Positions 7,933-15,586 of a stretch of DNA of 20,106 nucleotides are shown here, one piece after another. Position numbers and translations under genes: made by a program. This DNA is from Abditibacteriota bacterium. Lineage in GTDB: Bacteria; Armatimonadota; UBA5829. Below the pieces are notes generated by a model. The model saw only the letters and a program-made list of their open reading frames with translations, was not told the DNA's origin and searched no databases. Each line of letters begins with the position of its first letter. Position 1 is the stretch's first letter. The stretch is taken from NCBI GenBank assembly GCA_017959625.1, contig JAGDAG010000029.1, positions 1 through 20,106 of the forward strand. The letters run 5' to 3'.

Positions 7933-9272
7933 AGTTTTTTGTTCCTTTCTTTAGATACTGTTCCTTGCAGATCGTTTACGCCCAGGGTGCCGGTGATCTT
8001 CACCTTGACAAAGTCGCCCGGGCGGCCTGCCGCTCCTTTTATAACAACCACGCCGTCCACCTCCGGAGCGTCCCGGTAGGTGCGTCCCTCGCTGTGTTTC
8101 TTTGAAGCGTTTTCTATAAGTACGTCCATGGTCCTGCCTGTGAGGGTCCTGTTTTTTTCGAGAGATATCTCTTCCAGCGCTTCTGCCAGCCGCGCTTTCC
8201 TTTCGCCGATCACCTCTTCCGGGACCCTGTCCGGCATATCGTATGCCGGAGTGCCCGGCTCCGGCGAATAGCCGAAGAAGCCCGCCCTGTCGAACCTTGC
8301 TTCCCTTATGAAAGCCAGCAGCCTCTCAAAGGCTTCCTCCGTTTCTCCGGGAAAGCCGGTGATGAAGGTGGTGCGCAACGCTATGTCCGGCATGGCCTTC
8401 CGCAGCCTTTCTATGAGCCGGAGGTATTTTTCGGCGGTGCCCCGGCGGTTCATTTTCCGGAGTATGCCGTCGTCCGCATGCTGGAGGGGCATATCTATAT
8501 ACCGGAGCACCTTGGGGACGGAGGCCATGGCGTCCGTCAGCCTTTCGGATATCTCGTCGGGATAGGTGTACATCAGCCTTATCCAGCGCAGCCCCTCCAG
8601 GGCTCCCAGTCTTTCCAGCAGGTCGCACAGGAGCTCCGGCCGGCCCAGGTCTTTTCCGTAGGCCGTGACGTCCTGGCCTATCACCGTGAGTTCCCTCACC
8701 CCGTTTTCCGCCATGGCTTCCGCTTCCCCGACGGCCGCTTCGAGAGGCCTGGAGCGAAGCCCGCCCCGTATCAGCGGGATGGCGCAGTAGGAGCAGCGGT
8801 TGCTGCAGCCCTCCGTTATCTTCAGGTTCCCGCGCCAGAAGGGCGTGAGCAGATATCTGCCGTTTTCCGGTTCCTGCCACTTTGTAAAGGGCGGGGCGGC
8901 GTGGCAGAAGGAGCCTCCTTCGAGGACCCTTTCCACTGCGGAGCAGATGGCGTGCTGGGGCTCGACGCCCAGGAATGCGTCGGCCTCCGGAAACTTTTCC
9001 CCGAGGGCCTTTCCGTTTCTCTGGGCGTAGCAGCCCGCGACGATCACTCTGAGCCCTGGCCTTTCTTTTTTCAGGGCAAGCATTTCCCTTATGGCTTCCT
9101 CCGCCTCGTCTCTTGCGTCCCGGATAAAGCCGCAGGTGTTGATCACTATGCAGTCCGCTTCCGCCGGATCGCCGGTGATCTCGTGCCCCGCAGAAAGCAG
9201 CGCTCCTATGCAGTATTCCGTGTCGGAGGTGTTTTTTTCGCAGCCCAGGGAGATAAAACCTATTTTAGCCAT
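7929..9272 (-). CDS. rimO: Ribosomal protein S12 methylthiotransferase RimO
   Basis: RimO is a radical SAM enzyme that adds a methylthio group to the beta-carbon of a conserved Asp in ribosomal protein S12. At 447 residues it has normal length. The N-terminal UPF0004 domain carries the auxiliary-cluster cysteines C11 (SLGCEKN), C47 (INTCGFI) and C81 (VAGCYAQR). The radical SAM motif is C156, C160 and C163 within GCSNRCSYCAIPLIRG. A C-terminal TRAM-like segment spans roughly 375-440. GCEKN and CAIPLIRGGLRSRP favour RimO over the tRNA enzyme MiaB. The start at ATG 9272 overlaps the ftsK stop as TAATG; the frame stays open much further upstream only because it runs through ftsK. The ribosome binding site is weak (GGGGAG two bases before the ATG), consistent with translational coupling. 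Confidence 0.93.
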   Translation of the reverse strand: MAKIGFISLGCEKNTSDTEYCIGALLSAGHEITGDPAEADCIVINTCGFIRDARDEAEEAIREMLALKKERPGLRVIVAGCYAQRNGKALGEKFPEADAFLGVEPQHAICSAVERVLEGGSFCHAAPPFTKWQEPENGRYLLTPFWRGNLKITEGCSNRCSYCAIPLIRGGLRSRPLEAAVGEAEAMAENGVRELTVIGQDVTAYGKDLGRPELLCDLLERLGALEGLRWIRLMYTYPDEISERLTDAMASVPKVLRYIDMPLQHADDGILRKMNRRGTAEKYLRLIERLRKAMPDIALRTTFITGFPGETEEAFERLLAFIREARFDRAGFFGYSPEPGTPAYDMPDRVPEEVIGERKARLAEALEEISLEKNRTLTGRTMDVLIENASKKHSEGRTYRDAPEVDGVVVIKGAAGRPGDFVKVKITGTLGVNDLQGTVSKERNKKL

Positions 9273-11398
9273 TACTCCCCGCCGACCCCTTTGAGATATA
9301 AAGTCAGCTCCGCTTCCGTTATCAGCACCCGGCGGGCCTTCGCCCCGTCCAGGGGCCCCACGATGCCTTCCTGCTCCATGCGGTCCACTATCCGGGCGGC
9401 CCTGTTGTAGCCTATGGAGAACTTCCTCTGCAGGATGCTGGTGGAGCAGTATCCGCTGCTCACCACGGTCCTCACGGCGTCGTTCCACAAGTTGTCGACG
9501 GAGCCCGTGTCTTCTTCGTCGTCTCCGCCGCTCCCGCCGGAGTCGCCCACGGGGACCGCCTCCAGCTCGTAGGAAGGCTCCCTCTGTTCCCTCAGGTAAT
9601 CGCACAGGCCGGTGATCTCGTCCTCGGACAGATAGCAGCCCTGTATCCTGACGGGCTTCGGTTCGTCGGTGGGGGCGTACAGCATGTCGCCGTAGCCTAT
9701 AAGGCTTTCCGCCCCTTTCGTGTCTATAATGGTTTTGGAATCTATATAGCTGCTGACGGAAAAGGCGATCCTGGAAGGTATGTTGGCCTTTATCTTGCCG
9801 GTGATGACGTCCACCGAAGGGCGCTGGGTGGCCACCACCAGATGTATGCCCACCGCCCTGGAAAGCTGGGCAAGGCGGCATATGGAGGTCTCCACGTTTT
9901 TGGCGCACTGCATCATAAGGTCCGACAGCTCGTCTATCACCACCACCATATAGGGCATTTTTCCGTCTTCCGGAGCCTTGGCGTTATAGCCGGCTATGTT
10001 GCGGCTGCCCTGCTGCTCCAGTATCATATAGCGCTTCTGCATCTCCTGCACCACCGCTTCCAGCACGCCCGCCGCCAGCTTCACGTCCTTCACCACCGGA
10101 TGGGCCAGATGGGGGATGCCGTCGTAAAGGCTCAGCTCCACCCGTTTCGGGTCGATGAGCACCAGCCTCAGTTCGTCGGGCCCCAGCTTGTATAACAGGC
10201 TGGTGATAAGGGTGTTCAGCCCCACGCTCTTTCCGGAGCCCGTGGCCCCGGCTATCAGCAGGTGGGGGGTCTTTGCCAGATCCGCTATCCTGGGGTTGCC
10301 GGCAACGTCGGCCCCCAATACGAAGGGGAGCTGGTATTTGCTTTTCTGGAATAGCTCGCTTTCCAGGATGCCCCTCAGCCCCACTATGGCCCGTTTTTTG
10401 TTGGGGACCTCCACTCCGATGGCGGATTTCCCGGGGATGGGCGCCTCGATACGGACGTTGATGGCCGCAAGGCTCATGGCCAGATTGTCGGCAAGGCTGG
10501 TGATCTTGTTCACCTTTATGCCGTGGGCAAGCTCCACCTCATAGCGGGATACCGTAGGCCCCGAAGCGATCCTCACCACGTTGGCTTCCACGCCGAATTC
10601 CGCCAGAGTGTTTTGTATTATCTCTCTGTTGCTTTCTATCTCGTCCCTGGCTTCCTCGGGGATGCCTGCGGAAGGAGCCAAAAGCTCCGTGGAGGGCAGC
10701 CTGAAGCCCATGCGCATGACTTCTCCCACGGGCTTTGAAGGCTTCTGCGGCTTTACGGGAGGCAGCAGGACCTCCTGTTTTTCGGGCCGGGGATCCGGCT
10801 CCGGCCGGCGTGTCTGCTGATCCTCGGTTACGACCGGTTTTTCGTGGTTCCGTTTTCTGGCGTCGCGGAGAGCCTTCTCCTCGCGGTACCGCTGAAGGAG
10901 GGGATCGAAAACCTCCTTCGGCGCCTTGCCGGCGAGAAGAAATGCCGAAACTGCCAGCAGAATAACGCCGGCGGCGTGTTTGAAGATCCCGATGAGCCTG
11001 TCCAGAAGATACGAGAGAGCGCTGCCCAAAAGGCCGCCGCACTCCGAAAGGTTTTCCGAGGTTATCCACAGATTGCAGAGTATCGCAAGGGAAACGACAA
11101 AGAGCGCCGCGCCCCACAGCCTTTTGGTCTCGAAGCCCGGCGAGCCCTTCCTGAACACGGCGAGCCCGAAATATGCGAGAGAGAGAGAAAACGGAAAAGC
11201 CGCCAGGCCGAAAAGATATCTCAGCCCGCGGTTTATGCCGCCGCCCAGGAGGCCTCCTCTGTCCGCCGCGCAGACTGTGACGAACAAAACCGACCCCAGG
11301 CTTATAAGTATATAGCCTGAAAGCTTTTTTGCAAATTCCGGATCGATGAAGTTTTTCCGGGCTGATTTTTTTGTGGGTCTTACCGTGCTTTTGTTCAT
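9272..11398 (-). CDS. ftsK: DNA translocase FtsK/SpoIIIE
   Basis: 708-residue septal DNA pump that moves chromosome ends away from the closing division site. The N-terminal membrane domain has about four helices (roughly 28-46, 62-83, 95-112, 140-157), followed by a short charged Pro/Glu/Lys linker (160-225), far shorter than in E. coli FtsK and more like SpoIIIE. The motor domain (about 250-600) contains Walker A GATGSGKS (384-391), Walker B VVVIDE (485-490) and VVATQRPSVDVITG (521-534). A C-terminal winged-helix gamma domain (635-692), including STSILQRKFSIGYNRAARIVD, would read the polar KOPS-type signals. The ATG at 11398 follows AGAAGGAG. It is first in a five-gene minus-strand operon with a clear promoter. 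Confidence 0.95.
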   Translation of the reverse strand: MNKSTVRPTKKSARKNFIDPEFAKKLSGYILISLGSVLFVTVCAADRGGLLGGGINRGLRYLFGLAAFPFSLSLAYFGLAVFRKGSPGFETKRLWGAALFVVSLAILCNLWITSENLSECGGLLGSALSYLLDRLIGIFKHAAGVILLAVSAFLLAGKAPKEVFDPLLQRYREEKALRDARKRNHEKPVVTEDQQTRRPEPDPRPEKQEVLLPPVKPQKPSKPVGEVMRMGFRLPSTELLAPSAGIPEEARDEIESNREIIQNTLAEFGVEANVVRIASGPTVSRYEVELAHGIKVNKITSLADNLAMSLAAINVRIEAPIPGKSAIGVEVPNKKRAIVGLRGILESELFQKSKYQLPFVLGADVAGNPRIADLAKTPHLLIAGATGSGKSVGLNTLITSLLYKLGPDELRLVLIDPKRVELSLYDGIPHLAHPVVKDVKLAAGVLEAVVQEMQKRYMILEQQGSRNIAGYNAKAPEDGKMPYMVVVIDELSDLMMQCAKNVETSICRLAQLSRAVGIHLVVATQRPSVDVITGKIKANIPSRIAFSVSSYIDSKTIIDTKGAESLIGYGDMLYAPTDEPKPVRIQGCYLSEDEITGLCDYLREQREPSYELEAVPVGDSGGSGGDDEEDTGSVDNLWNDAVRTVVSSGYCSTSILQRKFSIGYNRAARIVDRMEQEGIVGPLDGAKARRVLITEAELTLYLKGVGGE

Positions 11399-11415
11399 GC
11401 TCCTTCTTTCCTGTC

Positions 11416-11433
11416 AATTGATAGTAATCAATT
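11416..11433. promoter_or_regulatory. Perfect 18-bp palindrome at the ftsK transcription start: candidate operator
   Basis: AATTGAT (11416-11422), spacer AGTA, ATCAATT (11427-11433). The arms are perfect inverted repeats. The site covers the expected ftsK transcription start and touches the more proximal of two -10 hexamers (11436-11431), where a bound repressor would block RNA polymerase. The divergent gene at 11553 encodes a helix-turn-helix protein, an obvious candidate to bind here, though nothing proves it. Confidence 0.5.
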
Positions 11434-11464
11434 ATATTATATATTATTTATAGTCAAATTTCAA
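11431..11464 (-). promoter_or_regulatory. Promoter of the ftsK operon
   Basis: On the minus strand TTGAAA (11464-11459) and TATAAT (11441-11436) are separated by 17 bases in a very AT-rich stretch. A second TATAAT follows immediately (11436-11431). Leader length to the ftsK ATG is about 30 bases. Confidence 0.7.
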
Positions 11465-11493
11465 GGGGCAAAAAGGTCGGGGGGCGGCTTTGT

Positions 11494-11522
11494 TTGTTTT
11501 TTTTGCCCTTATATGCTATAAT
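11494..11522 (+). promoter_or_regulatory. Promoter of the HTH-lemA-repeat tail-radical SAM gene run
   Basis: TTGTTT (11494-11499), a 17-base spacer and TATAAT (11517-11522). The -10 is extended: TATGCTATAAT at 11512-11522 is identical to the 11-mer in front of the nhaC gene. Expected start is about 11529, some 24 bases before ATG 11553. No other promoter is obvious before 16517. Confidence 0.7.
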
Positions 11523-11552
11523 TAACTTAATAGTTTTTAACGAGGCTTGATA

Positions 11553-12107
11553 ATGACCGATACAGATAAAAACAACGGCGGGGCCCCCGGGACTCCTTCC
11601 GGCATAGACATGCTCAGGAAAAAATGGCTGGAATTCGAAGCGTATAAGGATTCCGCCGAAGCCGGCGGGCTGAAAGACATAGTTTTTTCCGACGGCGCTA
11701 TGGCAGTGGGGGATTATTCCCTTGAAAAAGAAGAAGTGATGGCGCGGCTGAACGTCGGCGAAGACGCCCTCAGGAGGCTCACCATGATAGGCGAGCTGGA
11801 TTCCATAGTGGCGGAAAACATAGAAGGGCAGCAGAGGCGCCTTTATTCCGCTTCTTCCGTGGAGCGTTTCATGGAGGAAGCCGAGATCCCGCGGCAGGTC
11901 ACCGAGGAAAAGATACTCGAGGCCGCCGACAAGGAGCTCCTGCACCAGATATTCCTGCTGCAGGATATGGTCATCACCCAGTCGAAATACATAAAATATC
12001 TCAAGGACATGCTGCTTCTGGAGATCAGGAACATAAAGGAACAGAATCTGGACCTGGCAAGCTACGTTTACGAGCTTGCGGAAAAAAACGAAAAAAAGGA
12101 AAGGTAG
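11553..12107 (+). CDS. Helix-turn-helix (MerR/excisionase-like) protein with C-terminal coiled coil
   Basis: 184 residues, cytoplasmic. Residues about 55-108 match the pattern of MerR/BldC/excisionase-type winged HTH domains: YSLEKEEVMARLNVGEDALR (recognition helices), an IGELDSI turn, then RRLYSASSVERFMEE, where the Tyr-Ser plus helix is typical. Residues about 118-178 form a heptad-rich coiled coil with many Leu, Ile and Glu, probably for dimerisation. The N-terminal 50 residues are less conserved-looking and Gly/Pro-rich at first. The ATG at 11553 is chosen because GAGG (11542-11545) sits seven bases upstream; a TTG two codons earlier in frame is less likely. First gene of the run and seven bases from lemA, so it may regulate or scaffold this system, or act on the palindrome at the ftsK promoter. 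DNA binding is inferred from fold only. Confidence 0.75.
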   Translation: MTDTDKNNGGAPGTPSGIDMLRKKWLEFEAYKDSAEAGGLKDIVFSDGAMAVGDYSLEKEEVMARLNVGEDALRRLTMIGELDSIVAENIEGQQRRLYSASSVERFMEEAEIPRQVTEEKILEAADKELLHQIFLLQDMVITQSKYIKYLKDMLLLEIRNIKEQNLDLASYVYELAEKNEKKER

Positions 12108-12114
12108 GGGCGCT

Positions 12115-12690
12115 ATGGTTACAGTCATCGTTATCGCCGCCGCCGTCGCGCTTCTGGCGGCAGCAGCCGGGTGGGTCATATCCACCTACAACAGCCTTGT
12201 TCAGGCTCGGAACAAAACCGATTATACCTGGGCGCAGGTGGACGTCATACTGAAAAAACGTTTCGATCTTGTGCCGGGGCTGGTGGAGACCGTCAGGGGC
12301 TACGCTGCCCACGAAAAGGAGACTCTCGCAAAGGTCATCGAGGCAAGGAGCCGCATAACGACGGCCGGGAGCGTCAGCGAGACCGCAGACGCCAACAATA
12401 TGCTTACCGGGGCCCTGAGATCCCTTTTTGCCGTGGCGGAGGCCTATCCCGACCTGAAGGCCAACGCGGGCTTTATTTCCCTGCAGGAGGAGCTCACCAA
12501 TATTGAAAACAAAATAGCGTATCAGAGGCAGTTTTACAACGATTCCGTGTACGCCTTCAATACCCGGATACAGCAGTTCCCCACGGTGATCGTCGCCCGT
12601 ATCTTCGGCTTCGGCGCCAAAGACCTGTTCAATACGGAGCAGGCGGAAGAAAGGGAGCCGGTAAAGTTCTCCTTCAGGGATACTCCATGA
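12115..12690 (+). CDS. lemA: LemA family membrane protein
   Basis: 191 residues. A single N-terminal hydrophobic helix (about 3-22) is followed by the LemA signature STYNSLVQARNKTDYTWAQV (23-42) and VILKKRFDLVPGLVETVRGYAAHEK (from 44). The three-helix body continues to about residue 150 and ends with FNTRIQQFPTVIVARIFGF and a terminal VKFSF strand, as in the family. LemA proteins sit in the membrane with the helical body on one side; their biochemical role is unknown, but they often neighbour DUF2207 or TPM-domain membrane proteins, as here. The ATG at 12115 is seven bases after the HTH gene stop, with AGGAAAGG upstream. The stop overlaps the next start as ATGA (12687-12690), pointing to co-translation with the repeat-tail protein. 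Confidence 0.93.
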   Translation: MVTVIVIAAAVALLAAAAGWVISTYNSLVQARNKTDYTWAQVDVILKKRFDLVPGLVETVRGYAAHEKETLAKVIEARSRITTAGSVSETADANNMLTGALRSLFAVAEAYPDLKANAGFISLQEELTNIENKIAYQRQFYNDSVYAFNTRIQQFPTVIVARIFGFGAKDLFNTEQAEEREPVKFSFRDTP

Positions 12691-14264
12691 GGGGCCGCCT
12701 TTTTGTTTTTCTCGCGGTCCTGTGGCTTGCCGCCGGCTGCCTTTACGCCTATGACAGGGATATCAGCTGGACGGAGCTGGACCTGTCCCTCCACCGGTCG
12801 GGGCGGGCGACCCTGGTGTATAAGATACGCTGGGACTACCCCGGGAACACCATGGGCGGCTTCGACCTGGGCGGCTTCGACAAAGCGGAGCCGTATTTCG
12901 ATTACGACGCTTCCGGAGTTTACGATTCCGGCGGAAACAAACGGCGGATCACCATAAAACGCACAAGCTCCGATATCTACGCCCTGGACGTTGCCGGGGA
13001 AAGGCTGAAGGACAATTCCGTATGGGTGGTGAAATACGCCGCCGATCTGTACGGGGCCGGCTACGAGGGCTATACGGAGAGCAAGGAACACGGAAGGCTG
13101 GTCTATCTGGACTGGTGCCCCACCGTGTTCAACCAGTCCATGGAGCATTACACGGTGAAAGTGATCTTTCCCGTGGAGGTGAAAAGCGAAAAGTTTTCCG
13201 AAGAAGAAAAGGCCGAGTGGCGCAGGACCGTGCTCACCGACAAGGACGTCATGCAGGGCTCCGGCTATCTGATAGACTATTACGGCCAAAAGGATCCCGC
13301 TTCCGGAAAGATCTGGCTGGCGATGCTTATCCACAAGAACGGGCCCATAGCCGAATTCCACAAGCAGAACATCAAGATATACGTTCCCGCCGGCTGGTTC
13401 GACCTTACAGATTACCATCATGCCGCGGGGGAAAAAGAGGCCGCCCGGCCGGCCGCGGGAAAAGGGTGGATCGGGGTTCTCTTCCTTGCCCTTGTGGGCG
13501 GAGGGCTGTTTTTCGGCTTCAGGAGAAACAGAACGGACCCCCGCAGCCTGCAGATAGACAATATAGACAGCCTGAAATGGGATTCCGCTTCGTGGCGTTC
13601 CCCCAAGATCCGGGCCTCCACCTTTGCCGTGAAAGGAAAGATATGCAAGGACCTGGACGCCGTGGAAGCATATTATCTGCTGGATATGCCCCCCGGGAAC
13701 ATCATTTCTTCCGTGATCGAATTTCTGGAAGGGAAGGGGCTCGTCAGGGTGGACTCCGCCGATCCCCTGAGGCTCACAAAGCTGGCTCCCGCCGGCGTTT
13801 CCGCCGATTCCGTTTACGAATCCATCATCTACAACGCCATCACTCCCGACGGGACGCTGAATATGGACGACGTCAACGGTTCCTTCGAAGAGCTGTTCGA
13901 CAGGGTGAGGGGGAAAATCTGGGACTGCGACCTGGAAGCCACCAAAAAATACTACAGAGACAGGCTGGCTTCCTTCGACAGGAGCGGCGGCCTTGCGTAT
14001 GATTCCCTGGATCAGTATATGCGGTACAGATATTATGATTACTGGCTGAACGACAGATACGCCGAACCCGTCTACCGGACCTCCGCCCGGGAGACCTCTT
14101 ACCAGGAGTTCCTTGCGGGGGACGTCCACCACGACGCCTGTTATTCCCATACCGTGTGCCACGACGCCTGCCACAGCGCCTGCCACGACGCCTGCCACAG
14201 CGCGTGCCACAGCGCATGTCACAGCGCCTGCCACAGCGCCTGCGTTTCCGGTAACAGCAGATGA
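12687..14264 (+). CDS. DUF2207-like membrane protein with C-terminal Cys-His-x-Ala repeat tail (candidate radical SAM substrate)
   Basis: 525 residues. Residues 1-21 form a signal peptide (a weak lipobox-like AAGC at 15-18 is probably not used). Residues 22-255 are a beta-rich extracytoplasmic domain of DUF2207 type, including LHRSGRATLVYKIRWDY (35-51). One membrane helix spans about 261-279, followed by FRRNR, so the C-terminal half should be cytoplasmic. Residues about 305-430 form a helical winged-helix-like region, including LLDMPPGNIISSVIEFLEGKG (331-351). The last 46 residues are a Cys/His-rich tail: HHDACYSHTV (481-490), then seven tandem CHxA units (491-518: CHDA, CHSA, CHDA, CHSA x4), then CVSGNSR. 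It has nine cysteines in 35 residues. AGGGA lies six bases before the ATG. It overlaps lemA and the radical SAM gene by ATGA on both sides. The tail is probably the modification target or a metal-binding element. Confidence 0.85.
   Translation: MRGRLFVFLAVLWLAAGCLYAYDRDISWTELDLSLHRSGRATLVYKIRWDYPGNTMGGFDLGGFDKAEPYFDYDASGVYDSGGNKRRITIKRTSSDIYALDVAGERLKDNSVWVVKYAADLYGAGYEGYTESKEHGRLVYLDWCPTVFNQSMEHYTVKVIFPVEVKSEKFSEEEKAEWRRTVLTDKDVMQGSGYLIDYYGQKDPASGKIWLAMLIHKNGPIAEFHKQNIKIYVPAGWFDLTDYHHAAGEKEAARPAAGKGWIGVLFLALVGGGLFFGFRRNRTDPRSLQIDNIDSLKWDSASWRSPKIRASTFAVKGKICKDLDAVEAYYLLDMPPGNIISSVIEFLEGKGLVRVDSADPLRLTKLAPAGVSADSVYESIIYNAITPDGTLNMDDVNGSFEELFDRVRGKIWDCDLEATKKYYRDRLASFDRSGGLAYDSLDQYMRYRYYDYWLNDRYAEPVYRTSARETSYQEFLAGDVHHDACYSHTVCHDACHSACHDACHSACHSACHSACHSACVSGNSR
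14157..14243 (+). repeat. Seven tandem 12-bp units encoding Cys-His-(Asp/Ser)-Ala, plus one extra Cys codon
   Basis: The unit is TGCCACRRCGCN, with GAC or AGC as the third codon. Units 1 and 3 encode CHDA, the others CHSA; only scattered silent changes occur (GCG, GCA, TGT). The array starts at C491 and ends with the TGC at 14241-14243, only 17 bases before the start of the radical SAM gene. Near identity at the DNA level suggests recent expansion by slippage or recombination under protein-level selection for the period-four pattern. Confidence 0.95.
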
Positions 14265-15586
14265 CCCTTGAGGAACTGGGCTGGGCGGACACCCTGGTAA
14301 AAAACCTTGCCGGCCACATAGCCGTCAGAGAGCGGGACAGTCTTCTGATACTGATCCCCAACAGGGCTTACAAGCTGAACGATACCGGGCTGGCGCTGCT
14401 CTCGGAGATGCTGGAAGGGAAAAAGCTTGCCGATATCCTTGAAAAACGGTTCGGGACCCGGGAGATAAGCGAAGACGTCATCGAAGATATCCACTGCTTT
14501 TTCTGCGACCTCCGGGCTCTGACCTCGGGCTGCGGCTGCGCTCTTGACAAAAGGCGCGCCGTGGAGCTGGTGCCTTTTGAAAGGCCCTACAACACCCTGC
14601 CGGTGATGTCGGAGGTGGCCCTTACCTACAGATGCAATCTGTCGTGCCGTTTCTGCTACGCCGGCTGTTCCTGCACCCGCAGGGATACGTCCCCCGGGAT
14701 GGACACGGAGGACGTCAAAAAGATCCTGGGCATAATAAAGCGCGACGCCCAGGTGCCTTCCGTCAGCTGGACCGGCGGCGAGCCCCTTCTCCGGAAGGAT
14801 ATATGCGAGCTGACAAGATATGCGTCGGAGGAGCTGGGCATGAAGGTGAACCTCATCACCAACGGCACTCTGCTCACTCCGGCCCTTGCCGACGGCCTCA
14901 GGGAGGCGGGGCTCAAAAGCGCCCAGGTGAGCCTGGAGGGGGGCACCCGGGAGGTCCACGAGGCTCTGACACGTTCGGAGGGTTCCTTCGAAAAGACCCT
15001 TCGCGCCGTGAAGCTTTTCAGGGAAAGGGACATATTCGTCCACACCAACACTACCCTCAACAGGATGAATGCAGACAAAACGGAAGAGCTTGCGGATCTC
15101 GTGGCAAGCCTGGGGACGGGGCGTTTTTCCATGAACCTCATGATCCCCGCCGGCTCGGCGGTGAAGGAGCTGGCTGTGAGCTATTCCGAAGCGGGGGATA
15201 TCATACGCAGGACCGACAGATACGCTTCGGAGAAAGGGCTGGTGTTCATGTGGTATTCGCCCACTCCCTATTGCCTGTTCAATCCCGTGAAGCAGGATAT
15301 GGGCGGAAAAAGCTGCGCCGCCTGCGACGGGCTTCTGTCCGTTTCCCCCGACGGGGACGTGCTGCCCTGCTCCAGCCTTGCAAAAAGCGTGGGGAACCTT
15401 TTGAGGACCCCCTTTGAAAAGATATGGTTCGGGCGCAGGGCCGAATACTGGAAACAAAAGAAATACGCCCACAGGTCCTGCAGAAAGTGCGAAACTTTCA
15501 ACGTGTGCGCCGGAGCCTGCCCCATTTACTGGAAGGCTATGGGATATAAAGAACTGAAGGAGGTCTTCCGTGGCAAAAACCGATAA
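14261..15586 (+). CDS. Radical SAM/SPASM protein with N-terminal PqqD-like domain (candidate peptide maturase)
   Basis: 441 residues, cytoplasmic. Residues about 15-90 resemble PqqD-type RiPP recognition elements: beta-strand LLILIPNRAYKLNDTG, then LLSEMLEGKKLADILEKRFG and a final helix. C91 and C93 follow (SGCGC). The radical SAM core carries C125, C129 and C132 (YRCNLSCRFCYAGC) and GGEP (172-175); C136 and C138 just after are additional. The SPASM region has C352, C355, C370 (GDVLPC), C407, C410, C416 and C420 (CRKCETFNVCAGAC), matching a two-auxiliary-cluster SPASM layout. Such enzymes make thioether or C-C crosslinks in peptides such as sactipeptides, ranthipeptides and PQQ. The gene overlaps the repeat-tail gene by ATGA and lacks a convincing ribosome binding site, so the two are coupled. 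The neighbouring Cys-rich tail is the natural substrate candidate; the reaction itself cannot be read from sequence. Confidence 0.92.
   Translation: MTLEELGWADTLVKNLAGHIAVRERDSLLILIPNRAYKLNDTGLALLSEMLEGKKLADILEKRFGTREISEDVIEDIHCFFCDLRALTSGCGCALDKRRAVELVPFERPYNTLPVMSEVALTYRCNLSCRFCYAGCSCTRRDTSPGMDTEDVKKILGIIKRDAQVPSVSWTGGEPLLRKDICELTRYASEELGMKVNLITNGTLLTPALADGLREAGLKSAQVSLEGGTREVHEALTRSEGSFEKTLRAVKLFRERDIFVHTNTTLNRMNADKTEELADLVASLGTGRFSMNLMIPAGSAVKELAVSYSEAGDIIRRTDRYASEKGLVFMWYSPTPYCLFNPVKQDMGGKSCAACDGLLSVSPDGDVLPCSSLAKSVGNLLRTPFEKIWFGRRAEYWKQKKYAHRSCRKCETFNVCAGACPIYWKAMGYKELKEVFRGKNR

Noticed and set aside
9273..9908. Upstream extension of rimO
   Set aside because: It lies wholly within ftsK in another frame; the RimO family start MAKIGFISLGC at 9272 is exact.
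12534..14234. 566-codon minus-strand open frame with Ala/Val/Gly repeats
   Set aside because: It is the reverse reading of the CHxA repeats and the tail-protein gene; the forward gene has clear domains and overlaps its neighbours in operon style.
14157..14243. CRISPR array
   Set aside because: The units are 12 bp, directly tandem without spacers, in frame, and encode a regular tetrapeptide.
14157..14243. Multihaem cytochrome tail (CHxACH reads as a CX3CH haem motif)
   Set aside because: Haem attachment happens outside the inner membrane, while the tail is predicted cytoplasmic; motifs overlap every four residues, too dense for haems, and no cytochrome maturation genes are present. It stays a remote alternative.
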